This document shows positions 26,226-35,639 of a DNA stretch of 64,000 nucleotides, one piece after another. Every line of letters begins with the position of its first letter. The first letter of the stretch is position 1. Made by a program: the position numbers and the translations under genes. The stretch is from Paenibacillus sp. (GTDB lineage: Bacteria > Bacillota > Bacilli > Paenibacillales > Paenibacillaceae). The DNA lies in NCBI GenBank assembly GCA_017512705.1, contig JAFWEX010000008.1, positions 24,949 through 88,948 of the forward strand. Direction: 5' to 3'. The notes beneath the pieces are model-generated. The model saw only the letters and a list, made by a program, of their open reading frames with translations. It ran no database searches and had not been told where the DNA came from.

Positions 26226-27189
26226 GGATTTGTTACATATGTTACAAGAGGCGAGTGGACAATTCGTGTCTGGTGAAGAGATCAGCCGGCAACTGTCCAT
26301 CAGCCGAACGGCAGTATGGAAACATGTGAATAAATTGCGGGACATGGGATATGAGTTTGAAGCTGTTTCGCGTAAGGGATATCGTTTGGTCACCAAACCC
26401 GAGAGTATCGATGCAACTGGGCTCCAGCTATCTCTAGGGACAAAGGTTTTTGGTCGTAAAGCAGTGATGCTAGGTTCAACCTTGTCAACACAGGGCGATG
26501 TCCAGAAGCTTGCTGAAGAAGGAGAGGCTGAAGGAGCAGTAGTTTTTGCGGAAGAACAGACTGGAGGCCGAGGACGGTTTGGTAGAAAGTGGTTTTCTCC
26601 TCCTGGAAAAGGGATCTGGATGAGTGTGTTGTTAAGGCCGGAACTCCCTCTGCATCATACCCCCCAGCTAACTCTTCTGACCGGAGTTGCCGTATGCCGA
26701 GCTGTTCGAGCTTGTACTGGCGCAGAAGCAGGGATTAAATGGCCTAATGATCTGTTGATCGATGGGCGCAAAATGTGTGGGATTTTGCTGGAATCAGCGG
26801 TGGAGGACCATGAGGTTCGGTATTGTATAGCGGGTATTGGGGTTGATGCAAACTTTGATTCCCAGGATTATCCTGAAGACTTGAGGCAGATCGCAACATC
26901 CATCAAGATTGAAACAGGACAGACAGTGGATCGAACCGAACTTGCGGCAGCCATTCTGACAGAGCTTGAACATCTCTATTTTCTATATCAAAAAGAAGGT
27001 TTTGGAGTTATTTCATCCCTATGGGAGGCACTGTCCGTGTCGTTGAACCGAAAGATTACGGTTACGAATCCTTACGGTGTAATAGAAGGCACGGCTGTAG
27101 GATTGGATTCTTCTGGTGCACTAATCGTGGAAAGACTGGATGGAGAACGTGAACTTATTGTCTCTGGAGAAGTGAATTGGGGAAGCTGA
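26212..27189 (+). CDS. birA: Biotin ligase and biotin operon repressor
   Basis: The 325-residue protein has an N-terminal winged helix (SGEEISRQLSISRTAVWKHV) for DNA binding and a biotin-protein ligase domain with the GRGRFGRKWFSPPGKGIWMS adenylate loop and KWPNDLLIDGRKMCGIL. It biotinylates carboxylases and, with bound biotinyl-AMP, represses biotin genes. It starts inside the end of cca and is the last gene before the pan leader. Confidence 0.95.
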   Translation: MTKSEDLLHMLQEASGQFVSGEEISRQLSISRTAVWKHVNKLRDMGYEFEAVSRKGYRLVTKPESIDATGLQLSLGTKVFGRKAVMLGSTLSTQGDVQKLAEEGEAEGAVVFAEEQTGGRGRFGRKWFSPPGKGIWMSVLLRPELPLHHTPQLTLLTGVAVCRAVRACTGAEAGIKWPNDLLIDGRKMCGILLESAVEDHEVRYCIAGIGVDANFDSQDYPEDLRQIATSIKIETGQTVDRTELAAAILTELEHLYFLYQKEGFGVISSLWEALSVSLNRKITVTNPYGVIEGTAVGLDSSGALIVERLDGERELIVSGEVNWGS

Positions 27190-27251
27190 CATTTTGTCGA
27201 ATCTTCACTGGTAATTTAAACATAAAACGTGAAGTTCGAGCAGAACTTTGG

Positions 27252-27257
27252 TATACT
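27252..27257 (+). promoter_or_regulatory. Probable -10 box of the panBCD transcript
   Basis: TATACT lies 10 bases before the first pan hairpin. The -35 region with 17-base spacing (GTGAAG, 27229-27234) matches only three consensus bases, so the promoter is moderate. Confidence 0.45.
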
Positions 27258-27266
27258 GTTTTTCGT

Positions 27267-27302
27267 GAGGCGGTATCGGACGATTTAGACCGAGCTGCAC
27301 TC
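27267..27302 (+). ncRNA. pan-motif RNA, copy 1
   Basis: GAG-GCGGU-TCGG pairs with CCGA-GCUGC-CUC in a 12-bp stem with a 10-base loop. A single A is bulged on the 5' side (27275) and another on the 3' side (27299), five pairs apart. A stem with two bulged adenosines, often in tandem copies upstream of panB, is the published description of the pan RNA motif. The ligand is not known. Confidence 0.7.
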
Positions 27303-27398
27303 CGTGGAGTAGTAACCTTTGTTCTGCTTGATGCGTTTTACGTTGGTAGACAGCACTGGTAAGAAAAACAATGGAATAAGTTCAAATGTATTGTTGGA

Positions 27399-27431
27399 TT
27401 CTGCTCTGAGCCGAAGAGGACCGAGACAGAA
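27399..27431 (+). ncRNA. pan-motif-like RNA, copy 2
   Basis: TTCTG-CTC pairs with GAG-A-CAGAA, again with a bulged A at 27426. An inner part near 27407-27422 can pair with further bulged A at 27409 and 27420. The match is weaker than copy 1. Confidence 0.5.
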
Positions 27432-27469
27432 GGGACGATCGCAAGTGACTCTTTTTTGACTTTTCGGGA

Positions 27470-27499
27470 CTTTTTAGTGGAAAACTAAAAGGTTTTTTT
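27470..27499 (+). terminator. Leader terminator before panB
   Basis: CTTTTTAGT and ACTAAAAGG form a 9-bp stem with a short loop and seven T. It stands 42 bases before panB and after the pan hairpins, so it may be an attenuator controlled by them. Confidence 0.75.
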
Positions 27500-27540
27500 G
27501 TTGCGTTTAATTTGAAAAGGTGAGAGGGGCACAGGAAAAT

Positions 27541-28416
27541 ATGGCCAATAAACAACCGTTAAACATTGTGAAAATGAAAAAATACAAGCAGGATGGCATC
27601 CCGCTGAGCATGATTACAGCTTACGACTATCCAACTGCTCTGCTCGCCGAAGAAGCTGGCATTGACATGATTCTGGTGGGAGACTCCCTGGGTAATGTCG
27701 TCCTAGGTTACAATTCTACCTTACCCGTAACGATCGATGATATGGTGTACCATACTCGTTCCGTTGTGCGTGGTGCGGAAAATACGTTTATCGTGGCAGA
27801 TATGCCTTTTATGACGTATCACGGCAGCGTAGATGAAACGTTGAAAGGTGTACGTCGTCTAATGCAGGAAGGTCATGCTCATGCAGTCAAAATGGAGGGT
27901 GGCATTGAAATTGCAGAGACGGTCAAAGCCGTTGTGCAAGCAGGTGTGCCTGTGCTAGGACATATTGGACTCACACCTCAATCGGTGAATCAAATTGGAG
28001 GTTACCGCATTCAAGGCAAGGACGCAGCAGATGCTAAACGTCTGATGGATGAAGCCAAAGCACTTGAAGCAGCCGGAGCCTTCGGCATAGTACTTGAACT
28101 TGTGACAGAACAAGTGGCTGAGGCGATCTCGAACGAATTGTCGATCCCGACGATTGGCATCGGTGCAGGTCGTGGATGCGACGGACAGGTGCTCGTTTTC
28201 CATGATGTGGTTCAATATGCCTCACCATATACGCCCAAACGATTTGTTAAAACCTATGGCGACGTAGGCAGTCTGATCCGCAGCAGTATTGAATCGTACG
28301 TAAAAGAAGTCAAAAATCGCTCTTTCCCCGCAGAGGAACATGTGTTCAGTGCGGCAGATGGTGTTGTAGACGGACTGTACGGACAACGTAAAGAAAAGGT
28401 GGAAACTCACGAATGA
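27541..28416 (+). CDS. panB: 3-methyl-2-oxobutanoate hydroxymethyltransferase
   Basis: PanB makes ketopantoate from ketoisovalerate and methylene-tetrahydrofolate. The 291-residue TIM barrel shows MITAYDYPTA, LVGDSLGNVVLGYNSTLPVT, VADMPFMTY and VKMEGG in the expected order, with metal-binding Asp residues in the second and third. The ATG at 27541 is chosen over an upstream GTG because family proteins begin here. It overlaps panC by 4 bases. Confidence 0.95.
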   Translation: MANKQPLNIVKMKKYKQDGIPLSMITAYDYPTALLAEEAGIDMILVGDSLGNVVLGYNSTLPVTIDDMVYHTRSVVRGAENTFIVADMPFMTYHGSVDETLKGVRRLMQEGHAHAVKMEGGIEIAETVKAVVQAGVPVLGHIGLTPQSVNQIGGYRIQGKDAADAKRLMDEAKALEAAGAFGIVLELVTEQVAEAISNELSIPTIGIGAGRGCDGQVLVFHDVVQYASPYTPKRFVKTYGDVGSLIRSSIESYVKEVKNRSFPAEEHVFSAADGVVDGLYGQRKEKVETHE

Positions 28417-29324
28417 AAGTCATACGGACGATCACAGAGTTAAGACAAGAACTGAACATTATGCGCAAAAACCATGAGAACGACACCCCAGACTCTAGAG
28501 AAGTCGTTGTCGGGCTCGTACCAACAATGGGGTATCTTCACCGAGGTCATGCCAGTTTGATGCAAGCTGCCAGGCAGCAGAGTGATATTGTAGTGTTAAG
28601 CATATTTGTTAACCCGATTCAGTTCGGCCCAAATGAAGATTTTGACAGTTATCCACGCGATGAAGAACGGGATTTAGCGGTTGCTCGTGCGGAAGGAGTG
28701 GATATCGTATTTAGTCCCTCGGTGGATGAGATGTATCCACAACCAACCCAAACAACGATAACTGTATCCGGGATTACAGAACGTTTATGTGGAGCATCAC
28801 GTCCAGGGCATTTTAATGGGGTGACTACTGTGGTATCCAAATTGTTCAATATTGTACAGCCACAGAAAGCTTTTTTTGGTATGAAGGATGCCCAGCAGGT
28901 GGCCGTTATTCAACAAATGGTTCATGATTTGAATATGCCTGTGGATGTTGTGCCTTGTCCTATTGTTCGTGAAGAGGATGGCCTGGCCCTGAGTTCTCGC
29001 AATGTCTATTTGAGCTCAGAATTGCGTCAGGAGGCGCTGGTGTTGTCTCAGGCATTACGCGCGGTACAGGAAGCTGTAGCGAGCAACATAGCCATCACAG
29101 CGAATGACATTCGTCGTATTCTTCAAGAACAAATTGGCCAATCCGTGCATGCTGTCATTGATTATGCTGAAATTCAGTCTTTTCCAAGTCTGGAACCTCT
29201 TGCAGACGATGAGGAATTGAAGGCATATGACGATCTGCTCATCGCACTGGCTGTAAAATTTGGTAAAACAAGATTGATTGACAATATACGCATTCAAAAA
29301 ATGGAGGTGCTGTCCCGTGTTTAG
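28413..29324 (+). CDS. panC: Pantothenate synthetase
   Basis: PanC joins pantoate and beta-alanine using ATP. The 303-residue protein has the HIGH-like [27 protein letters not shown], and FFGMKDAQQ plus [10 protein letters not shown] near the active site. It starts within the panB stop (ATGA) and its end overlaps the GTG of panD, so all three genes are coupled. Confidence 0.95.
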   Translation: MKVIRTITELRQELNIMRKNHENDTPDSREVVVGLVPTMGYLHRGHASLMQAARQQSDIVVLSIFVNPIQFGPNEDFDSYPRDEERDLAVARAEGVDIVFSPSVDEMYPQPTQTTITVSGITERLCGASRPGHFNGVTTVVSKLFNIVQPQKAFFGMKDAQQVAVIQQMVHDLNMPVDVVPCPIVREEDGLALSSRNVYLSSELRQEALVLSQALRAVQEAVASNIAITANDIRRILQEQIGQSVHAVIDYAEIQSFPSLEPLADDEELKAYDDLLIALAVKFGKTRLIDNIRIQKMEVLSRV

Positions 29325-29700
29325 AACCCTGATGAAATCCAAAATCCACCGTGCAACAGTAACGGAAGCCAACTTGAACTATGTGGGTAGCATTACCATT
29401 GATGAAGACCTGATGGAAACATCAGACTTGATGGAAAATGAAAAAGTACAAATCGTGAACAACAATAATGGTGCTCGGCTTGAAACTTATGTGATTCCTG
29501 GGCCACGCGGCAGTGGTGTCATTTGTCTGAATGGTGCTGCTGCTCGTCTTGTCCAGCCTGGAGATACGGTCATTATTATTTCTTATGCCATGATGTCACA
29601 AGAGGAAGCGAATGCCCACAAACCAACGGTGGTGTTCGTAGATGGGCAGAACAAACCGGTACAGACGATGAAAAAGGAAGTGCACGCTACGATTTTGTAA
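29317..29700 (+). CDS. panD: Aspartate 1-decarboxylase precursor
   Basis: PanD makes beta-alanine, the third pantothenate precursor. The 127-residue proenzyme cleaves itself between Gly24 and Ser25 (YVGSITID) to form the pyruvoyl group. [11 protein letters not shown] and [12 protein letters not shown] are conserved. The frame is open from 29278, but GGAGGTG lies 7 bases before the GTG at 29317, which gives the family N-terminus [20 protein letters not shown]. Confidence 0.95.
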   Translation: MFRTLMKSKIHRATVTEANLNYVGSITIDEDLMETSDLMENEKVQIVNNNNGARLETYVIPGPRGSGVICLNGAAARLVQPGDTVIIISYAMMSQEEANAHKPTVVFVDGQNKPVQTMKKEVHATIL

Positions 29701-29793
29701 TCGGCTGGGAAGGGGAATGAAATCGGTGCATCCAGCAAAAAATGAATACAGGTCACAGCACTAATCCATTTTTCTAAGGGTGGGGATGCATCG

Positions 29794-30441
29794 ATGTTCC
29801 AGCATGTTTTCGCCGAAATGAACGACATGTTAGATGAAATTATCAAGCGCTATCCTTCCGCTGAAGGTCTGGACAAACAGGAATTGCAACAGAAATGGAA
29901 TCTGCTCAAACGCATGAGTGACGGGGTGCTGGATGAATGGCTGGTGTTTGAAGAAAAGATGAGTCATCTTCGTGAGCAAGAGCTTGAAAAGCCAGCTTCT
30001 CTAGAACCGGAGCAGCAGGCCGTTACAGCTCTCCCCGAGGTTCATCTGGAATGTTTCAGCCGTGGACAGGGATATTTTAAGCTACAGATGTATTCGCAAG
30101 CTATTGCTCAATTTTCACGTGTCGTGGGGGATTACCCGGATAGTGCTTTAGCTCATTTTTATTTGGCGCTCGCTCACTTAAGTTTGGAGCAGATGTATGA
30201 GTCAGAACTCCATTTGCAAACCATCATGATGCTTAATGGCTCCCCTAGACTCAAGGGACTGGTATGTAATGTTCTAGGCTGTATTCAAGCTAAACTTTCC
30301 AATCTGGAAGCAGCATGCTCCTTGTTCGCTCAGGCCCTTCAGTATGACCCAACGTTGACCGAACCTCTATATAACATGGAAGTTTGCAGGCTGAACAGAG
30401 GTAAACTTCAATATGCCAATCAGCTGATTGGACTCAATTGA
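29794..30441 (+). CDS. TPR-repeat protein of unknown role
   Basis: The 215-residue cytoplasmic protein has an N-terminal helical part (MNDMLDEIIKRYPSAEGLDK) and then tetratricopeptide-like repeats near 90-200 (GYFKLQMYSQAIAQFSRVV, AHFYLALAHLSLEQMYESEL, LGCIQAKLSNLEAACSLFAQ). I do not recognise a named homologue. It lies between panD and dinG, each with its own gap, and ends before a terminator. Confidence 0.75.
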   Translation: MFQHVFAEMNDMLDEIIKRYPSAEGLDKQELQQKWNLLKRMSDGVLDEWLVFEEKMSHLREQELEKPASLEPEQQAVTALPEVHLECFSRGQGYFKLQMYSQAIAQFSRVVGDYPDSALAHFYLALAHLSLEQMYESELHLQTIMMLNGSPRLKGLVCNVLGCIQAKLSNLEAACSLFAQALQYDPTLTEPLYNMEVCRLNRGKLQYANQLIGLN

Positions 30442-30466
30442 GATGGACTTTTGTCGGCATAAAGAA

Positions 30467-30510
30467 CGGTGTTTCCTCCTTTAGCATAGCGGCGGGAACA
30501 CCGCTTTTTT
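30467..30510 (+). terminator. Terminator before dinG
   Basis: CGGTGTTtCC pairs with GGaACACCG around a loop of about 18 bases and is followed by six T. Confidence 0.8.
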
Positions 30511-30585
30511 GTCAGTTAATTTTCAAATGTCCTTTTTTTTGCTATGCTGTAACATAGACTGGAATGGAAGGGACCGTATATTGCA

Positions 30586-33447
30586 ATGAAATTTGCCGTT
30601 TTGGATTTCGAAACAACCGGCACGCAGTCCGACGGTGAGATTATACAGGCCGGACTTGCCATCATAGATCATGACTACAGCATAACTCAAATATATAGTT
30701 CTTATGTAAATCCGGGAGTGCCAATACCGCCTTTTATTACGGGGCTAACCGGAATTACAGATGAAGACGTAGCGGATGCTCCTTCACTCGAAGAGATGAT
30801 GATGGAGATGGTGCCGCTTCTTGACGACGTAGTGTTGGTAGGTCACAATGTTGCCTTTGATTTTCATTTCTTGCAGAATGCGCTTGATCGGTGCGGATAT
30901 TTGCCGTTTACAGGCCGTATTCTGGATACCATTGATTTTTTGAAAATTACATTTCCGTCGCTGGGTTCGTATCAGCTCGGGTATGTTTCTTCGGAATTCG
31001 GTTTTGAGCATGACCGACCCCATCAGGCAGACAGTGATGCACTGGCGACAGCACATGTGTTGCTCAAATGTCTGGAGGAGCTGAGAGAACTGCCGTTAAT
31101 TACAATTCAACGGCTTAGTGATCTGTTTGCTCCAGAGGATAGTGATCTTGGCTGGTTTTTTGACGGACTACGCCAAGAGAAAGAAGCAGAACCTATTCAA
31201 GACCTTGACGGACACACGTATTTCCGTCAGCTTGCACTTAACGTCAGTGACTGGACAGAAATTGGCGCACCGCGTGATGAGAAAGATAGGAATCCGCTTG
31301 AGGGTGTTAGCTTTGATCAGTTTATGGATCAAGTGAGAGCCAATCTCCAAGATACACTGGATCATTACGAAGAGCGCGAAGCACAGACTCAGATGTTTAG
31401 CAGCGTACGACAGGCTCTGGACGAAGAGAAGCACCTTTTGATCGAAGCAGGGACGGGAACAGGAAAATCACTGGGGTACTTATTACCTGCCATTTATGAA
31501 AGTGTAAGACAAGAGCAGAAGGTGATGGTCAGCACCCACACCATTAATTTGCAGGAGCAACTGCGAGAACGGGATATTCCAATGCTGACACAGGTGGTTC
31601 CATTTCCGTTCAAGGCTGCTGTTTTCAAAGGAAGAGGACACTACTTGTGCCTGCGCAAATTCGAACACAAAATTAACAAACGTGAATTTGCAACGCCGAA
31701 AGAAGATTACTTCACCGCGGCACAAATGATCGTATGGCTTACCCAAACCGAGACGGGTGACGATGAAGAATTGAATCTCAGCGCACGCGGAGGGGATTTC
31801 TGGGAGACGGTACAGAGCGAATCCGAGTCTTGTCTCGGCAGATCCTGTCCGTGGTTCCGCAAGTGCTTTTACCATCGTGCGAAGCATGAGGCAGGACTCT
31901 CTGACATCGTCATTACGAATCACTCGAAGCTGTTCACAGATGTGAAGGCTGCTCATCAGTTACTGCCAGCATACGAAAGCCTGGTGATTGATGAGGCACA
32001 TCATCTGGAGGATGTAGCAGGTAAACATCTGGGGCTTCATATGAAATACTTTACCCTTGTGCATACGCTGACTCGTTTGTTTAAAGACAGCCGTAATGGT
32101 CAGCTTCCGATGCTGCGCTCCCAGCTGTCAGGGCATGAAAATGCTGTACAGTGGGGCTCTATGGTTGATCAAATGTTTCCACTCGCTGTTGAGGTGAAGG
32201 AGATGTGGGATCGACTGAGCGACGCTCTGTTTGGCCTGCTGCCCGAACGAAGTGATGCCTCTCCGGGAGAGACGGGACAGTTCTCGCTTCGGATTAAAGC
32301 ATCGCAGAAGCCTGCCAAATGGCAGGAGTTGCAGGACCTGGAGAATCAAATTTATGTAACCCTAGGGGACTTGGTTCGCAAGGGTGATAAGTTGCTGTTA
32401 GAAGTTAAAGAAGATCAGGACGATTATCAGTCTGACAGTCTCATTACGGATATTACCGGGCTTCTCAAAGATCTAACAACAATCAAGGAAAATCTAAGAT
32501 TCTTCATGCGTATGGATGACGCTAAGACGGTGTATTGGATGGAGGCTAGCGGTCAATTCCGCAGCAAGTCACTTCAGTTGTACGCTGTTCCAGTGGATGT
32601 AAGTGCGCAGCTGAAAGAGATGTTTTTTGACAAAAAGAAAAGCGTTGTACTTACATCGGCTACGTTATCCGTGGATAAGTCATTCCAATTCATGATTGAA
32701 CAGCTCGGCCTGCAGGAAGCTGCCGACAATAATCGGCTTCTGACATCCATGCTGCCTTCACCGTTCAATTATCGGGATCAGGCTTTGCTCGTTATTCCAC
32801 GTGACTTCCCGAGTCTAAAAGGCAGCGTAGGAGATGCACATTTCGTACAGATGCTCGTACAGTCTCTTGCCGAGACGGCGATTGCAACCCACGGGCGCAT
32901 GATGGTGCTCTTCACCTCCTATAAAATGCTTCGCCAAGTCTACGAACCGCTGAAAGAGGCTCTGTCTGGCAAAGACATCTCCTTGCTCGGTCAAGGGGTT
33001 GACAGTGGCAATCGATCCAAGCTGACGCGAAGATTCCAGGAAGCCAAAGCAGCAGTACTGCTAGGTACGAGCAGCTTCTGGGAAGGCGTAGATATTCCGG
33101 GTGAGGCACTGACTTGTCTCGCTATTGTGCGTTTGCCGTTTCAACCGCCTAACCATCCGCTGCTCGAAGCGAAAAGTGAATTGTTACAAGAGCAGAAGAA
33201 GAATCCGTTTATGAAATTGTCTGTGCCACAGGCGGTCATCCGTTTCAAGCAAGGCTTTGGTCGATTGGTTCGAACAGGCAAAGATCGAGGGATTGTCATC
33301 GTGTACGATACACGGGTAATCGAAGCTTATTACGGGAAATACTTCCTGTACTCCTTGCCCGGACCGAAGATGGAGCATATGCTTACAGAACAGATGGTAC
33401 CACGCATTGCCGAGTGGCTGGATCGTCCAGCCGTTGAACAAAATTAA
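30586..33447 (+). CDS. dinG: DinG helicase with N-terminal DnaQ-type exonuclease domain
   Basis: The 953-residue protein joins a DEDDh 3'-5' exonuclease (Asp7, Glu9, HNVAFD around 87-92, HQADSD around 146-151) to an XPD/DinG-type helicase. Walker A is GTGTGKS at 289-295 and the DEAH box VIDEAH ends at 472. Four cysteines at 355, 416, 421 and 427 have the C..C-x4-C-x5-C spacing of the E. coli DinG iron-sulfur cluster. The helicase end holds SSFWEGVDIPGE and FKQGFGRLVRTGKDRG. As I recall, Staphylococcus DinG lacks the cluster and the helicase is inactive; here both seem intact. It probably acts on DNA repair intermediates. Confidence 0.95.
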   Translation: MKFAVLDFETTGTQSDGEIIQAGLAIIDHDYSITQIYSSYVNPGVPIPPFITGLTGITDEDVADAPSLEEMMMEMVPLLDDVVLVGHNVAFDFHFLQNALDRCGYLPFTGRILDTIDFLKITFPSLGSYQLGYVSSEFGFEHDRPHQADSDALATAHVLLKCLEELRELPLITIQRLSDLFAPEDSDLGWFFDGLRQEKEAEPIQDLDGHTYFRQLALNVSDWTEIGAPRDEKDRNPLEGVSFDQFMDQVRANLQDTLDHYEEREAQTQMFSSVRQALDEEKHLLIEAGTGTGKSLGYLLPAIYESVRQEQKVMVSTHTINLQEQLRERDIPMLTQVVPFPFKAAVFKGRGHYLCLRKFEHKINKREFATPKEDYFTAAQMIVWLTQTETGDDEELNLSARGGDFWETVQSESESCLGRSCPWFRKCFYHRAKHEAGLSDIVITNHSKLFTDVKAAHQLLPAYESLVIDEAHHLEDVAGKHLGLHMKYFTLVHTLTRLFKDSRNGQLPMLRSQLSGHENAVQWGSMVDQMFPLAVEVKEMWDRLSDALFGLLPERSDASPGETGQFSLRIKASQKPAKWQELQDLENQIYVTLGDLVRKGDKLLLEVKEDQDDYQSDSLITDITGLLKDLTTIKENLRFFMRMDDAKTVYWMEASGQFRSKSLQLYAVPVDVSAQLKEMFFDKKKSVVLTSATLSVDKSFQFMIEQLGLQEAADNNRLLTSMLPSPFNYRDQALLVIPRDFPSLKGSVGDAHFVQMLVQSLAETAIATHGRMMVLFTSYKMLRQVYEPLKEALSGKDISLLGQGVDSGNRSKLTRRFQEAKAAVLLGTSSFWEGVDIPGEALTCLAIVRLPFQPPNHPLLEAKSELLQEQKKNPFMKLSVPQAVIRFKQGFGRLVRTGKDRGIVIVYDTRVIEAYYGKYFLYSLPGPKMEHMLTEQMVPRIAEWLDRPAVEQN

Positions 33448-33552
33448 TCATCATTGTAAGCAATGGCATTGCAATGTACTCTGTTCAGGCGTTAAACTCG
33501 AAGAAGATTGCGATAAGCCATTTATTTATGGACTTATAACCCGAGAATACGA

Positions 33553-33600
33553 GAGCATTCTGTATGGAAATAGCATGTTTTGCATGTGTACAGAATGCTC
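33553..33600. repeat. 12-bp perfect inverted repeat before rex
   Basis: GAGCATTCTGTA (33553-33564) and TACAGAATGCTC (33589-33600) enclose 24 bases that hold a smaller GCATG/CATGC dyad. No long T-run follows, so it may be a weak terminator for dinG or an operator/leader element for rex. The 204-base gap has no other feature I can name. Confidence 0.6.
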
Positions 33601-33651
33601 ATCTTTTCAATGTTTATTATTTTATTGTGGCACTGATTAGGGGGAGCAAAA

Positions 33652-34305
33652 ATGAAATCGGATAAAATATCAGAAGCAGTCGTGCGGCGTCTGCCTGTAT
33701 ATTTGCGTTATTTGAATGAGTTGGTTCAGCGGGAGGTAACAACGGTCTCCTCACAGGAGCTTGGACAACGACTGGATTTGAATCCAGCTCAGATTCGTAA
33801 GGACCTGGCATATTTCGGAGATTTTGGCCGTAAAGGAATCGGCTATGACGTTTCTTACCTGATTGAGAAGATCCGGCACATTCTCAAAATTGATCAACAG
33901 ATTAATGTCGCTCTAGTAGGGGCGGGTAATCTTGGACAAGCTTTGTCCAATTACAATGCGTATCTGAAAGACAATATGAAGATTGTTGCAATTTTTGATG
34001 CATATGGTCCAAAGATTGGCAGTAAAATCAACAATTTGACAGTGAAACCGATGGAAGATCTTACAGAAGCGGTACAAAAAGATAACATTCGCATCGGGAT
34101 TATTACTGTACCTGATACGGAAGCACAGAACGTTGCTGATCAACTGATCGAATCAGGCATTGAGGCAATTTTGAATTTTGCACCAACAATTTTGAAAACT
34201 CCTCCGCATGTTCGTATACATCATGCAGACTTTACAACAGACTTGCTGAGTCTGGCCTATTATCTGGAGAACGGGAAGGAAGAAGAGGATGACAACAACG
34301 AATAG
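33652..34305 (+). CDS. rex: Redox-sensing transcriptional repressor Rex
   Basis: Rex binds DNA when the NADH/NAD ratio is low and controls fermentation and respiration genes. The 217-residue protein has an N-terminal winged helix with LDLNPAQIRKDLAYFGDFGRK, a Rossmann NAD site GAGNLGQAL and the C-terminal swapped helix. An unusual overlap of 17 bases with mtaD follows. Possible targets in the window (ackA, qcr) show no full Rex box (TTGTGAA-N4-TTCACAA) in my reading. Confidence 0.95.
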   Translation: MKSDKISEAVVRRLPVYLRYLNELVQREVTTVSSQELGQRLDLNPAQIRKDLAYFGDFGRKGIGYDVSYLIEKIRHILKIDQQINVALVGAGNLGQALSNYNAYLKDNMKIVAIFDAYGPKIGSKINNLTVKPMEDLTEAVQKDNIRIGIITVPDTEAQNVADQLIESGIEAILNFAPTILKTPPHVRIHHADFTTDLLSLAYYLENGKEEEDDNNE

Positions 34306-35596
34306 ATGGGTAATTCACAACGGTAAGTTCGCGACCAATGAAGGGGCAGACTGGACGGTTGTTCAAGGGTATATGGTTATTGAAGATGACAGGATTGTGC
34401 ATATTGGTGAGACGCTCCCGGATGGAGATGAACATTTGACCAAAGTAGATGGTAAAGGACTTCTCTTCCTGCCGGGTCTGATCAATACGCATGGTCATGC
34501 AGCGATGTCTCTCCTTCGAGGGCATGGAGACGATCTAGCGTTGCAAGTTTGGTTGCAAGAAAAAATGTGGCCTATGGAAGCAAAAATGACTTCAAAAGAT
34601 GTCTATTGGGGAGCATCACTCTCGGTGCTTGAAATGTTAAAAGGTGGAACGACAGCATTTCTGGATATGTACGACCACATGGATCAAGTGGCAAAAGTGG
34701 TTGAAGAATCCGGAGCGAGAGCTGTATTGGCTCGAGGCGTAATTGGTCTGTGCTCGGAAGAAGAGCAGATGCGTAAGCTGGAAGAGTCGGCTGCGTTTGC
34801 ACGTGAATGGAATGGACACGCGAATGGACGGATAACAACGGTCATCTCTCCTCACGCGCCTTATACATGCCCTCCTGATTACATAGAGAAGCTTGTACAG
34901 GTCGCACATGATCTAAATCTTCCCCTTCATACTCACATGTCGGAGACCTTACGTGAAGTGGAGCAGAATGTGACTGATTATGGCTTGCGTCCGGTAGAAC
35001 ATTTGGAGAAACTTGGATTTTTCTCACGTCCTTCACTTGTAGCACATGCTGTGCATCTGAATGATGAAGAGATTGAGATTTTGGCTCGTCATGATGTTGC
35101 TGTATCTCACAATCCGGGTAGTAACCTCAAGCTTGCATCCGGTGTGGCTCGTGTTCCTGCTCTGTTAAAAGCAGGTGTTACGGTTTCTTTGGGAACAGAC
35201 GGACCAGCTAGCAATAACAATCTGGATATGTTTGAGGAGATGAGACTTGCCGCCTTGATTCATAAAGGGGTGTCTGGTGATCCAACTGCCGTACCTGCTG
35301 GGGAAGCGCTGTTGCTTGGAACAACATATGGTGCGAAATCGATCTTCCTGAACGAGACCGGAGCACTGCAAGTAGGTAAAAAGGCAGACTTTATTGCTCT
35401 GAATATTGAACAGGCTCATTTCTATCCACATACAGATCTGATCTCGCATTCGATTTACTCGGCTTCTGCAAAAGATGTGGAGCATGTATGGGTGGACGGA
35501 AAACAAGTGGTGAAACATGGTGAATGTCTAACACTGGATGAAGAGCGCATTTTGCGAGAATCCCAGTTGGCCTTTGATCAGTTGCTCGCGCGCTAA
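34289..35596 (+). CDS. mtaD: 5-methylthioadenosine/S-adenosylhomocysteine deaminase
   Basis: This amidohydrolase-family enzyme of 435 residues deaminates MTA or SAH. Metal-binding motifs are THGHAAMS, THMSET, HAVHL and SLGTDGPASNNNLDMFEE. The length and WLQEKMWPMEAKMT segment fit the MtaD/TrzN group. It starts inside the end of rex, so translation is probably coupled. Its place near methionine-salvage genes later in the window suggests handling of MTA, but SAH or another aminopurine is possible. Confidence 0.85.
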   Translation: MTTTNRWVIHNGKFATNEGADWTVVQGYMVIEDDRIVHIGETLPDGDEHLTKVDGKGLLFLPGLINTHGHAAMSLLRGHGDDLALQVWLQEKMWPMEAKMTSKDVYWGASLSVLEMLKGGTTAFLDMYDHMDQVAKVVEESGARAVLARGVIGLCSEEEQMRKLEESAAFAREWNGHANGRITTVISPHAPYTCPPDYIEKLVQVAHDLNLPLHTHMSETLREVEQNVTDYGLRPVEHLEKLGFFSRPSLVAHAVHLNDEEIEILARHDVAVSHNPGSNLKLASGVARVPALLKAGVTVSLGTDGPASNNNLDMFEEMRLAALIHKGVSGDPTAVPAGEALLLGTTYGAKSIFLNETGALQVGKKADFIALNIEQAHFYPHTDLISHSIYSASAKDVEHVWVDGKQVVKHGECLTLDEERILRESQLAFDQLLAR

Positions 35597-35639
35597 TAGC
35601 AACTTCAACGGCAGTATTTAGGGAAAGGAAGTTCGACTC

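Noticed and set aside
27177-27362. 61-codon frame after birA
   Set aside because: It overlaps the pan hairpin and birA end, has no good ribosome site and reads as structured RNA.
33407-33640. 77-codon frame after dinG
   Set aside because: It overlaps the dinG end and the inverted repeat; there is no ribosome site and the composition is unlike a protein gene.
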